A stretch of DNA of 64,000 nucleotides from Blasia pusilla (Eukaryota > Marchantiophyta > Marchantiopsida > Blasiales): NCBI GenBank assembly GCA_050084515.1, contig CM114271.1:43276001-43340000 (forward strand), written 5' to 3'. Positions 20,990 through 31,862 of the stretch are shown here, one piece after another (within the stretch, counting starts at the first letter, position 1; each line of letters opens with the position of its first letter). The notes under the pieces are model-generated. The model was not told the DNA's origin, did not search any database, and saw only the letters and a list, made by a program, of their open reading frames with translations. The position numbers and the translations under genes were made by a program.

Positions 20990-23640
20990 ATATCAGAGCA
21001 CGGAGACACTCTCATAGAATGTCAGTGTTGTCTTTGTTTTGCCTAATGGTGATCTATATGGCTTTGGAGACCATGATGCACCTCACAATGGGACGAAAGA
21101 AATTAATCCATTGGATAGATGCTCAACTACTTGTGTCCTTGGAGATCAACATGCATCTTTGTCATATGTCACAAATGTTTATAACCACTACAAAATTCAT
21201 GAACATGGCTTGAAGTGGGATAATGTGAATAGAATTGACGAGGAAGACTTGAGTTGGGCCTCAACGAACTGCTTCAAAGAGAGTGCAAGCCTGTTTGTAT
21301 GATATGTTTGAGAGAATGGATGTTCGTCATGCCAGAAGCCTAGGGACCCAACTGTACTTGGAGGTTTTTGGTGATTACATTGATATTTTCTTCTCACGTA
21401 AGCATGACTTGAGAAGTCGTGTAGTTTTGGCATCTAAAGTGTCATGGTTGTCGTGCGCATACATATCGCTACACAACATACATCGCTGGTCACATCTACA
21501 CCACACAACACCGATCTTCCCCACACACGGGTCGATCCACACATGTACAAAAATCAACTCATACATATACATGGAGATCACACAACACAAATAAAGAGTA
21601 GTAAAAACAACACACCCGGCCTAAAACTCCACTCCTCAATCTACATCGACATATCGAGCCTCGTCCACCCTGTGCTATCAAGGAATCCGGACGCTAGCAC
21701 CCTAGTCCTATCTCACACACATACTAGGGAGGTGCTCCAACCGCCCAACATGAGAAAGATGGCTTAGGAAAGCCATCTTCCTCTCTTATATAGGGTTGGG
21801 AAGAGCCAAAAGGCTCTTCCCCTAAAAATAGCCCTCTCCTTGGTAACCTGCTCGCACAGGTTACCAGGGGCGGGTGACCTTGTCAACAAGTCACCCGGCT
21901 GTGAAAGACCTCAACATGAAAGTTGTCAGAAACGACGTTCCTGCCATAATGGACCTATCCTCAACCTCATCCAACACCGTGGGACAAATTTACACTCAAG
22001 ATAGTCCGCTGGCTCCTACGCCCTATCCACGATAGATCTCGGCCTATCGGCTACTCAGATGTGACATGGTTCTTTCGACTCTGGAGACTTTGGTTGAGAT
22101 ATGGTGATCATTCTGTAACAAGGAGTGTAGGATCTGTGACATAGAAGAACATGATATCAGTGCAAGCTTTCCATGATATCAACATGTCTTGCCATTTTCT
22201 TGTATTACTAATGTGTGTTATCCGTGACAAGTATCAATAATTGCAAGTTCCATTTCATCTCCTAGGATGTGATTGTTGTGAGATCTTCTTCAGCAAGGTA
22301 GATAATGAGTGGCCATGAACGCAACTATGATTTTGGGTCTTTGTTGGATAATGCAGTGGGATTGAATAGACTGGATGGCTTGGAATTAGGACCAGAAGGA
22401 TTAAAGATTGGCGAGTCTCATCCAAAGCAAGATCATGCGTGGGGAACTCTCCATCCGTTAGATGCACGAGAAGATGCCCCTAACCTGTTTGACTTTTCAT
22501 TGATTCAGACTAATGAGCTAGAATTTGATGCCCTTAAGGAGGGTTTGGATGAAGCAAAATCAATATTGACTAGGTTGAATATGTCTTCTAGATCTTCTAT
22601 GCCAGTAGGTCAGAGGCAATGGTGGTTGCATCCATAGGATGTGGAGGCAGAGACGTGCCCTGATTCTGCTCTTATGAATGAGGTAGTTGCATTTGATGAT
22701 TTTGAGGAATTCATAGAACACATACCAACAATAGGCCCTTGTCCACCCGAGTGTTGATGAAATAGAAGTTGAAGACCCAATACCAAAGGATTTGAATAGT
22801 CTTGATGCATGGGAAAGTGATGCACCGGCCTCTTTTGATTCTAGAATGATTGGTGAGGACTTGGCTGAAGATGCAGGTAAAGATCAATCTATAGAGACGA
22901 AAACATTTGGACATGAGCTAAGGCCTGTATTCAGTTCAATTTCGCAGAAGTGCACTGATGAAGTTCCTCTTCGAGTTGTGCCTACTGTGACCTTTGAGGG
23001 CAGAGTGCACTTCAATTCTACTTTGGTGAGTGATTGGGCGTGCAATCCTTTCATTTCTAAAGATAGGCTAACACGTATGTCACAAAAAAACATATTACAC
23101 TACAGTTAAGGTAAAAGAACCAACTATTCCAGCTTTCCTAACTTGTTATGTTGATATTGGAAGTGATATAGCTGTTTTGTTTGAATCTACCACACAAGTG
23201 TGCCCTTCTATCAAATCAAGTAAGTCAAAGAAGAGAAAACAAAAAGAGCTCCGTGAGAATAGGGTAGTCCCTACAAGTGAGTTCTGGTTAGGTTGCATTC
23301 TATTCATGAAACATAAATATGGTAGTCAATGGGATAGGTGTAGATCTCCTATTGATCTTTTGGACCAGCCTGCCCTAAAAGATGGGCAGAGAGGAAGTCT
23401 CTTTCAGATATTGTGCAATTGGTATCGACGTTGAGATAAGAGCAACACTTTGTTCACATATGATGCATGTGATGGCCAATATATTGATATTGAAATGATG
23501 ATTTCGAATGTGAGTTTGTCCATGAAGCCAAGTCTTACATCCACGATATATGAATTGGATAACTATGATTTACAAGTGGTCAATGATTATATCCGCAATG
23601 TGTCATCTTTTGCCAAGTGATGTGCATGTCATAGTGTGAA
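20990..23640 (+). pseudogene. Broken protein-coding segment of unknown family
   Basis: Consecutive + strand pieces read like one long protein broken by stops and by the solo LTR at 21,448-22,064. They are 21,039-21,300 (NGDLYGFGDHDAPHNG, SWASTNCFKE), 21,300-21,440 (LYDMFERMDVRH), 22,070-22,300 (ISVQAFHDINMSCHF, CCEIFFSKVD), 22,305-22,640 (FGSLLDNAVGLNRLDGLELG), 22,780-23,110 and 23,177-23,434 (basic KSSKSKKRKQKELR patch), then 23,440-23,620. The frame before the LTR (to SFVVLASKV-like residues) and after it fit together. I recognise no catalytic motif. It may be a transposon-encoded protein of low-copy type or a host fragment. Confidence 0.5.
21448..22064 (-). mobile_element. Solo LTR (617 bp) in the unknown segment
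   Basis: It is bounded by a perfect 5-bp repeat CATGG at 21,443-21,447 and 22,065-22,069. On the minus strand it starts TCACATCTGAG and ends GCGCACGACAA. Its last about 45 bp match the tail end of the gypsy-family LTR, but its head is different. It therefore belongs to a related family sharing the same termini. A TATA-like TATATAGGGTTGGG lies near 21,786, and a hairpin GAGCCAAAAGGCTC lies near 21,804. Confidence 0.8.
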
Positions 23641-24030
23641 GTAATTTTTTGAGATTATGATAGGCTAGTTTTGGGAGGGGATAGGTAAGGGGGATGAGGC
23701 GTCTCAACCAATGAGCATCCTGATTATTGTGAGGTTCAATTCCTCTCCGTCATAAGTGCCAAAGTACCTATATTTGACAGTGGTGGTGCATATGGTTGAT
23801 CGTGAAGGCTGTTATCAAGTGCAACAATACAAGACCGCCACGTGAAGGTATACTTATCTTTACTTTTAAGCCCCTAAACAAATCAAGGACAAAAATTTAC
23901 TTAACAAAATATAGGGGTCATAATTTTTTAATTGGAAATTTTAAAGTAAGTAAGGGGGAGGGAAAAAATTCACTTATAAGTTAGGGGTTTCCGACCTAAA
24001 AATATTGTAGGTAATGTTGGAGTTATACAT

Positions 24031-26000
24031 AGACTGTCCCCCCCAAGGCCTCACTGCCTGTGATTGACAACATGGATCCAGAATAGAATCCACCAACAAA
24101 TAGGAGGGGCGCTCCACTCTCATACGCCCTCCGTTAAACCTCATGTGGCACCAACTTGGTCCATCAAAGACGCGGGCGATGTGCTCATGAACCTACATTT
24201 TCCGCATCCAAGAACAATCCCAAGCCCATCTATGCGTGCACCAGATGTGCACTCATCCCCACGCGGGACCTCAAAGCGCCCAAAATCAGCACATTCTCCA
24301 GAATGCTGGAGAACAAGACTGATGCTCGTGTAAGTGTCGCAAAATCCACATCATCTCCCAAAACAACCTCGATCAAGAGTCCGCTAATCCACTACCCCGT
24401 CTAACACTCGACTAGCCCTGACACGCCAACCAGCAATGACCAAGTCTATGGTCCCTACCCGCTCCAAGTCATGCGTCCCCAACAATGAAATATCCCTCCG
24501 TAGGGAACTCTAGTATACCTAGATGGTAGACGTAGACAACAAGTCAGGAAATCAGAGGCATAATTGCGCCACATGATGAAGTGAATCGCGCCTCGCAACA
24601 TCATCAATCTCAACATATAGGTACTACTCCACGCGCACTCTTGCCTGCAAAACAGCATCTAAGCCACTGTTGATCCCTCCAAAGAGATCCAACACGCGAA
24701 TACCCTCCACTGGATGCACCACACAATCAGGGTGGTGTCCAAAGGGGTCATAGCAACAGTCATGGCTACCTTGGATTCCTCTAACCAGTCACGCTCTTGT
24801 GCAAACGCCTCACTCTAGGTCGTCTGCACGTGCTCATGAGATAAACTTTGGAGCTCCTCACTCAAGCCCCACAACGGCACCTCTCCTCCACGGAATGATG
24901 CGGCTACCATAACACTCCTCTCCCTAGAAGTGTCAAGCGCGGGGATGTCCTCTGCATGGACATGCCCCTCAATCAAATCTGAAGGCCACGTGATGGCGTT
25001 GCTGAATGCTGCTAAAGTTGCCATCTCCCCTGGCCGTCGCTCGATCACTCAACTCGTGAATCAAACGGATAATGAGCTAAGTTGCCCATCACCGGACTGC
25101 CATCTTGGTCTGTAGAATGATGACCCCTCCCAGTAATCCAAGGAAAACCCCATCGGATACAACACTACTCCACCAACCAAGACGTCGTAGGATTCTGCAT
25201 CGGTCACTATCGCCTTGGCTCGCACCACGGACTAATCTGTAGGATGTCTTAGGCGAATCCTTATCACAACCTCTTGTTGGGTGATAAACTGTGTGGTACT
25301 CGCTCCACCCAAGGATGTCTATATCTAGAATGAACAATGTTCCACATCGGCCCTTGTCAGGCCTAACCCTATAAATGCCACTTTCCCCAACATCAAGGGT
25401 TGCGCTCTTGAATCTAACAAGACATGCTGCAAACAAAAAAATCTAACTCTAAGACTCACCATCTGGAAGATCTCTCCCCAATTTTCCAGCAATACAACAC
25501 CAGGAGAAACCATGGCACGCTCTATCGCGGGTCTAACGAGCATCTCCGCCATCCTAGCACTCGCAACCTGCCATGAATCTAAGTTGGACGGCCCGAGCAT
25601 CAGCTCCAAGGGCATGTCCATCACCTCCTCTACAATCACCTCTGAACGTGATGCAAAAACACCATCTCCATGCTCATATAGCGTAGCGATCAACTAGAAA
25701 ATCTCGACGGGCGTCCCAACGTCAGAACATCGGAAGCAAAAAATAGCGCACCACGATATACCATCGTAGCCGCCCCCAACATCATACTCGACACATGCTT
25801 CTCCCGAGCATCAACAATAGAAGTCATCACACTCGCTTCTCCCATTTCCCTCCGTGCTTGCACACTAACACCATCAACTCTCCGAGAACTTTGATCAAGA
25901 CCCATTCATGGGGTCCTCATCGCCTCGGCCTACGTGAAAGATTGAGGAAGCTTGGTCTGTTTCCTGGCTTCCCCCTCTGTGGATCCAACTCCGCGGCGGC
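24031..26000 (-). pseudogene. Gypsy protease region
   Basis: On the minus strand several long open stretches (25,905-25,690, 25,693-25,325, 25,436-25,089, 25,048-24,815, 24,658-24,455) follow one another, matching the gag-protease part of a gypsy polyprotein. Pieces such as LVRPAIERAMVSPGV and AKAIVTDAESYDVLVGG (near 25,200-25,150) fit the second half of a retroviral-type aspartic protease (Thr-Asp-x-x-Tyr-Asp-x-Leu-x-Gly). The active-site triplet itself is not clear. Frequent frame changes show decay. Confidence 0.55.
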
Positions 26001-26349
26001 TCCACGTGTAACAACAACGGCTGCCTCCAATTGGACAGTTGCGGAGTTAGTCACTCCAGCCAGAATCCTCCATATCTCCGGCGGCTCCATAAGACGTCAA
26101 TGCCACGACTCCCGCATCGTGTAACCTCAATGCCCTAGCGGCAATGTACTCCTGTAGCTACTCTATCTAAGCAGCCATTCTAGTCTCACGTGCGGCCTCT
26201 CTCTCGACGCGTCTAAGTGGCGGAACTCTACCTCCTCCACAAGAAACTCCACCACCCCCTCGGGAAAATCCAACTCCTCATCCCCCAACAGAACCACCTG
26301 GTGCACGACCTCTAAGCCCACCCGGACCGGCAACTCGCTCGAGTGCCCT

Positions 26350-27720
26350 CTCGGGCCCTAGGTCTGGACGTAACTCAAGGTATAGGCTGAAACACGTGGG
26401 GCATGTATGACTGTACCTTTGACAATAGTCACGCTAATAACCTCTTGGTGCAACACCATCTCCTCCTCCATGTTGAGGCACGCGTCCATGAGCCTGAGGA
26501 GTGAAATTGAACTGGTCATGGGCTCCACCACATGCCCAACAAATAATCGCAGGCGGCTGCTGTTGAGCCGCATATGAAGGCGCAGGTCTTGTGGCACGGC
26601 CTCACGATCTCCTCCCTAAGCTCGTGGTGCCACAGACCTATCTCCGAATCCACGTTGTTACACTCGTGGTGCAGGAAATTGTGACTGCTCTTGCCTAGAA
26701 CCCATGGTGGATACGCTCTCTTCTGCCATGTTACGCTCAATGTTCTCCGTGGTCCTAAAAACATCTCTCAACATAGGTGAGGTGTTCATAAGAAGCACCA
26801 TCTCCCGCACCGGTGTCCGCAAGGTTTGGTCCAACATCGCATATCATGATTGGATAGCGTGGGACTTTATCACCCCCTTAGTGACATTAATCAACCGGCG
26901 CAAGCAAGTGTAAGCCTCACGCAAACTCTCACCCGGGAACCTCTGGATGTCGTGGATGCTCCGCAACTTCTCAGTCCGTACCTCCTGATAGCTTGTCCAC
27001 AACTCCGCAAAGAACTCAACCACGGGGTTGAACCTGGGACAAACCCCAATGGACAGTGCAATTGCTCCAGTGCAAGTTACCCCTCCTAAAACTTCACTGG
27101 TGAAAGAGGAAGTAGCCTCTCTTGAATCCTCCTCCTGATCAGGAACGGCTCAGTCCATGACACATAATGTGGATCATAGTAGAGTCTTCATGCCTCAATC
27201 TCCTAGGCATATCTGTGGGAGAACTCATGGTAATCGTCCATGGGTGCCCCCTCTAAATGCTGGAATATTCTGCTCCACGTTGTAAACGAGTAGAATTCTC
27301 TAGAGTTCCTAGCCCACTGTGAGTCACACCAACTCCTAAACTCTATAATAAATTCATGCAACTCTATCGTGCCTATAGCACCCGAAAACCTACGTGGTCC
27401 TCTATCACGGTCGTCCATCTCATACGCCCAACTCGTAGGACCACTCAATGTATGCGGTGATGCACTAACAAACTCCTCTACACTCTCCCCCTTCTCTAAA
27501 GACGACACAAAAGGAGGTTGAGGCGATCCCTCATGTAGAGAACCTCAAAACCTCGCGCCACTCCGCATGAACCCTCTAGAGCTACCCTCAGGTCCACCAC
27601 CTCGCCTCTCAAAGTCTCAAAAGGACAACATGATGACCCTCGTGTCCCTCTCACACGATCACTCTCAATCTCACGAGTAATCACTCAAACTTAACATGCG
27701 GCACTCAATCTACAGTCTCT
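26350..27720 (-). pseudogene. Gypsy gag with degenerate zinc knuckle
   Basis: The minus strand 27,508-27,203 encodes a gag capsid-like start (FSGAIGTIELHEFIIEF, FQHLEGAPMDDY). Further downstream are TEKLRSIHDIQRFPGESL and EAYTRLRRLI near 27,000-26,900, the Ty3-type capsid region. Near 26,575-26,540 CWACGGAHDQFN stands where the CCHC knuckle belongs, with the last Cys lost. The frame is broken repeatedly. Confidence 0.7.
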
Positions 27721-29208
27721 CACTGAGATGTGTGTTGTGCGACAACAAGCGGCGTGGTGCGGCAAACTGGCTGATATATCGTCTCATGAACAGCACGTAC
27801 CCTCAACTCTGGACATCCCATATAGATCTATGTCCCCTAAACCCATACAGCATCGATGCTCTCAGCATCAGCACGAAACCCAATATCCCCAAATAACTAT
27901 CCAATACTCGGAAATCCCTAACACATGCAAGGACAAAGACCAGAATAGGTAACATGAACAAATGTCGATCGCTCGTCAGCAACTGGAAACCTCGACCCGA
28001 AATCAAACATAAAGACAAACTCCTCCAAGCAGAAGTCGTACTCCTCTGGTATTGACTATGCTCCAAAATCTCCTCGATGTGCAGTGCGGGTCAAACGATA
28101 CGGTGCGGCACTGGCGGCACGGAACGGCTACATACGGCACGTCACTCGGGAATGTGGTGCGGCACTCAACCGCATACCCTCCTCAGTCAACAAAACACAA
28201 TCTGCTCCCAAGTGATGGAGTGGCTCCGTGATCGAGACGGTACGGTGCGGCCATGAGCGACACATGGCGGCAATTGGCAATGCGTTCCGGCTACGGGCGT
28301 CACGGCACGGTACACGATCGTCGTCGAGCGGCTACCAATCACAACATAGCAAAGTGGAAAAGAAACTACGATCCCATGAATCCAAAAAAGTCACCTTGTC
28401 AAAGTCGCGAGTAAACAAGTGGCGATAACCCATACGGACTCACCAAGTATGAGATGGGCGGCCCTAGCTAGCCCTCAACGATGTTGGCGGCAAGACGTAG
28501 TTCTGAACAGCGGCGGCAGCAACTTGTGTCGGCGGAGGCAACGATAACTAACTGCAGCGACTACGAGGACGGCGGTAAGCGGCGGAGGCAAAAACTCGCA
28601 TTGGTGGCGGCGGCGGTGCAAATGGCACAGAAGGCGCGAATGGTGACGGTGATGGCAACGGTGGCAGCTGGTTTAGGGTTTGACAATTTTTACCCTAAAA
28701 TTGGCAGTTTGCAAAATTGGTCATAACTTTCTGCTCGCAACTCCAAATTGTGCATTGATTGTTGTACAGCGTGCACAGCTTCATGATCTACGATGGCATT
28801 AATATTTTTTTGATCAAAACTTCCAATAAAAATTGACGAGAACTATCATAAAGCCCTTCAATCTACTATCCTACAAGAAATTCAGCAGCGCTTCCGCGCT
28901 GATTTCTCCCAGCATAAATTTCAAACCTATAAAAATCAGAAATCAAAGAAGTTCAAGGTGCTCTTGAGAGTACTGGCATGGGGCAATCTGCCCCCATACT
29001 CAATCTCTAAAGAAACTTGGGCAGCGCTTCCGCGCGCCACTCTTCCACACAAAAAATCGGTAAAGAAACATCAAAATCAAGCGGCTCTTGCTCCAGTGAG
29101 CACTCCCATGAGCCGTTGAATGGCGAACATGGTTCCCAACATGCACCAACAGTGAGTGACTAGTGAGATCCTCTATTGAAACTCTCTCACTCCTTCATTC
29201 TCTCTATG
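27720..29208 (-). other. Gypsy untranslated leader
   Basis: About 1.5 kb between the 5' LTR and gag. It contains GGCGGC/CGGCA-rich repeats at 28,100-28,680. On the minus strand a possible primer-binding site, TGGTGCATGTTGGGAACC, lies near 29,145-29,125. I could not match it to a known tRNA end. No independent gene is seen. Confidence 0.5.
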
Positions 29209-29759
29209 TAAATCAATGAAATCTCACATCAACATCTCACACCAAGCTCTCTATGGTGTGCACTCTCGCTCATGTCAAACCAAACCCACTCTCCTAATAA
29301 GAGGCTAAGGTTACACACACAAGGCAAGGAAGACCATAGCTCCGCCGCCTCATGTCAAGATGTTCAACAAAGAGAGAATGAGCTCTCAAGCTCTCTCTCT
29401 TGGAGGTATACCCCCTTCCCTATCCCAAGTTCTCTCCTCGATAACCAATGCTCGTAGGTAGCCTCCTTGGCTCTTGACCTGGAGGTCAAGAGCCTCTATT
29501 GAACCTCCTTGGCTCTTGAACTGTTGTAGCGGGTCAAGGGCCACTTCCCAAAGTGGAGAATCAACCATACTTCAAATGGAAACTTACCCGAAATAGTAAG
29601 TTTCTTTATATGGATGCAAATGAGCCGAAACGAAGGGAAAACTTGCTCTCTCAAGTTACCCCTGGCTTCATCAAGTCATCCTTGAACTCGTGAGGTTGTC
29701 CTCTAATATCTCCAAATACGCTCTACTAGATCTCGCCGGTCTATCCTAAAAGTTGTGAC
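29209..29759 (-). repeat. Proximal (5') LTR of the gypsy element, head only
   Basis: On the minus strand it starts GTCACAACTTTTAGG at 29,759 and matches the head of the other LTR down to GATTTCATTGATTTA at 29,209. There the similarity ends, and the 128-bp tail is absent. A local duplication of about 40 bp (CCTCCTTGGCTCTTGA twice near 29,460-29,525) makes it slightly longer than the other head. Confidence 0.8.
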
Positions 29760-29764
29760 ATATG

Positions 29765-30289
29765 GCTAATTCCGGACAGAAGCAATAGAATGTAATCAAT
29801 AGAATTGTATGATACTTTAAAGGTATAGTATCCATTGGCATAAATTATCATACGACAGAAGATTGATTGGTTACTTTGACACTAATTGGGGAGGCAACCT
29901 TGATGGCAAAAGATCAACTTCTCGATTTTTTTTCTTGTCGGATCAAAGAGCTATTTTTTGGCCAAGTAAGAAGCAAAATTCAGTTGCCTTATCAACTACA
30001 GAATCATAGTACATGGCTTAAGCAAAAGCAAGCACCAAAGCAGTTTGGTTGAGGAATTTTCTTGCTGATTTGGGACATCAACAAGATCATATTACTATGT
30101 ATTGTGACAATAAGGGTGCAATTGCATTGCTAGAGAATCGTAGATCAAGTGATAGAACAAAACATATTGACATTCGGTATCATTTTGTTAGAGAGTTGAT
30201 ACATAATGAAGTCATCGAAGTGATCTATTGTGACACTGATGACATGGTGGCAAGATATTCTTACCAAAGGATTGACTTAAGATAAGCAT
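29765..30289 (+). pseudogene. Copia RT end and RNase H (second part)
   Basis: Copia resumes with the ANSG piece, then YFKGIVSIGINYHTTED (29,815-29,865), GYFDTNWGGNLDGKRSTS-like RNase H start (29,868-29,930), and the open frame 30,049-30,285 (MYCDNKGAIALLENR, RTKHIDIRYHFVREL). RNase H acidic residues are mostly readable, and several frameshifts are present. It ends shortly before the polypurine tract AAGTGGGAG at 30,326-30,334. Confidence 0.85.
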
Positions 30290-30334
30290 ATTTATCACAA
30301 TAATAAACTTATTGGTTGTAGTCACTAAGTGGGA

Positions 30335-30604
30335 GTGTTAAAAAGTTACCACGAAAATGTTAGGAGTAGTGACAACATCAAAAGTCAAGTTCAGTTCCTG
30401 ATAGTGAATGTATATGTAGGATCAAACAGATAGGATTGGAAGGCATTTGCAATGTCTTTCCACATTTGTATATTGAATAGATTGTACAACGCATATAGCG
30501 GACGAGGAGTGACTCGTTTGACACTCACTCATTTCATATTTGAAATTTGTCACTCTCGCTTATCACCTTGTCTTTGTGATCTGTGAATCCTTGTTTTTCC
30601 AACA
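30335..30604 (+). repeat. 3' LTR of the copia element
   Basis: A 270-bp LTR starting TGTTAAAAAG right after the polypurine tract and ending TTCCAACA. It pairs with 9,712-9,957. Confidence 0.85.
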
Positions 30605-30868
30605 TAAGCTTTGCATGGATAGTCTTTGTTCCACTACGAAAGATGTGATAAGTTCTAAAGGGTCATGGATAGGATATAACCAAGTTTGGATTTGGTAGAT
30701 GTTATGCCTTTTATATCATAATCTTCAGTTTCATAATTAAGGAGCATGAACAATATCTTATAGATGTGTTTGATCAAATGTACTAATATGAACTGAAGTT
30801 ACATCCATATAAGTACAAGCTCTTCCACAATCAAATTCGATATCTAGATTACATAATATATCTTTTAG
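30605..30868 (+). mobile_element. Short Ty3/gypsy RT fragment
   Basis: The + strand pieces RVMDRI (about 30,662) and EHEQYLIDVFDQMY (about 30,747-30,790), then ELKLHPYKYKLFHNQIRYL (about 30,792-30,850), match the palm-to-connection region of a gypsy reverse transcriptase. It is a stub of a different copy, in + orientation, flanking the copia insertion. Confidence 0.6.
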
Positions 30869-30950
30869 GCTTACGAGTTTTTTTTTTAAATGGAGGGTGC
30901 TAGACGAAATTCGTGGAATAGCCTCCATTTTTTTTTAAAACTCGTAAGCC
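30869..30950. repeat. Inverted repeat 1 (28-29 bp arms)
   Basis: Arms GGCTTACGAG...AAATGGAGG (30,869-30,896) and CCTCCATTT...CTCGTAAGCC (30,922-30,950) enclose a 25-nt loop holding CGAAATTCGTGGAATA. Confidence 0.85.
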
Positions 30951-30952
30951 TT

Positions 30953-31142
30953 TTCATAATCACTTAAAAACCCTTGATCTATCATTTATAGAAGCGTGTG
31001 GATTATATGAGTGCATGAAATTGACTCAAATGTTTGCTGGGCGAAATATCGTGGAATAAACATTTGAGTCAATTTCATGCACTCATATAATCCACACGCT
31101 TCTATAAATGCAAGATCAAGGGTTTTTAAGTGATTATGAAGC
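30953..31142. repeat. Inverted repeat 2 (about 84-bp arms)
   Basis: The left arm 30,953-31,035 and right arm 31,058-31,140 are complementary with about two mismatches (near CTATCA / TGCAAG). They enclose a 22-nt loop holding CGAAATATCGTGGAATA. The transcript would fold into a long near-perfect hairpin. Confidence 0.9.
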
Positions 31143-31862
31143 CTCTTACTATGATGTTGAAGATGGATCATGAATGGTGAGGAGGGAGCGCTTTTGAGCA
31201 ATTCACGGAAAGATTTACATCCACACCCATCTTAACTCTTAAAGACCAATCAAGAAACACCATTTCCAATTGTAGAACAATTCGAATATGGAGTTTTCCT
31301 CCCATAAGATGATGATGAAGGTAGAAATTTTGTAGTGGCTTAAGCCACCCTCTCAAACAATGTTACCTAGATGAACAAGAGAGAGTGCTTAGTCACAATG
31401 TGGGTCATCACATATTTTAAATGTTGTTTGTTCACTAACCCCTTAACTAGTGTCATTGATCATCAATTGTCAAAGAGGTTGATGGATTTTTGGCAATCCT
31501 ATAATCTGTAACAAAATGACCCATATGGATTTTGTGGATCACATGACGGAATGTCAAATGAATTCTATGTGACGGCCCCTGAACTGAACTTGAACTTGAG
31601 CATTCTAGTGTGCATGTTTGAAGATTGAAGGTCCCCAACTACTTTAAGGGTCATGAATTCTTGTATTAATAAGTCTTGTGCTTGGAAATTTTGCAACACA
31701 ATTTCACCGATGCCAAAGAATATGTACAAATTGGAATAGAGATGATCAGAACAAGCTTCCAATCAAGAGGAGCAATATGTTCAACCCTGCCAGCGTAGAT
31801 TGGCAGAATGCCCAAGGAAATGTGAGGTCTTGTAAAGATCCCCAAGATGACCTCCACTTGTG
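31143..31862. other. Intergenic, 3' flank of the TPR-SGNH gene
   Basis: Short frames on both strands without motifs. It probably includes the 3' untranslated region of the minus-strand gene ending at 31,863. Confidence 0.4.

Larger units (their letters stand above)
19630..24030 (+). mobile_element. Insertion of unknown type in the gypsy element
   Basis: Gypsy coding sequence stops near 19,620 and resumes near 24,040 on the minus strand. In between, weak + strand coding pieces share one theme (20,990-23,640, see separate entry). Both ends carry a GGGTTTTTTAATTGG-like phrase (about 19,628 and about 23,910), but I see no clean inverted or direct termini. It could be an unclassified DNA transposon, a captured host segment, or several insertions. 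Boundaries are approximate. Confidence 0.45.
14113..29759 (-). mobile_element. Ty3/gypsy LTR retrotransposon nested in copia
   Basis: A 15.6 kb insertion carries, in minus-strand order, LTR, gag, protease, RT, RNase H, integrase and a second LTR. Copia sequence is contiguous across it: the left flank ends CGCTACATG and the right flank resumes ATATGGCTAATT, giving a 5-bp duplication ACATG (14,108-14,112) / ATATG (29,760-29,764) with one change. Internal insertions (17,923-18,809 and about 19,630-24,030) account for roughly 5.3 kb of its length. All coding parts have stops. The LTR parts are arranged unusually (see the LTR entries). Confidence 0.85.
9712..30604 (+). mobile_element. Ty1/copia LTR retrotransposon split by a nested gypsy element
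   Basis: The two LTRs (9,712-9,957 and 30,335-30,604) are recognisably the same sequence, start TGTTA and end CAACA. A primer-binding site follows the first and a polypurine tract precedes the second. Between them lie gag, protease, integrase, RT and RNase H pieces in copia order (integrase before RT). The frame is contiguous when 14,113-29,764 is removed, so the element itself is about 5.2 kb. Host flanks GAAGT and TAAGC match at only 3 of 5 positions, so the target duplication is weak or decayed. All coding parts carry stops, so it cannot move on its own. Confidence 0.85.

Noticed and set aside
23680-23756. tRNA-like stretch with GAGGTTCAATTCCTC
   Set aside because: The T-arm-like hairpin is present, but no acceptor stem, D-arm or anticodon arm folds around it.
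14113-29759. DIRS/Ngaro-type (tyrosine recombinase) element, suggested by the split-repeat layout
   Set aside because: A DDE integrase segment, a gypsy-type RNase H and 5-bp target duplications are present, and no tyrosine recombinase frame is seen.
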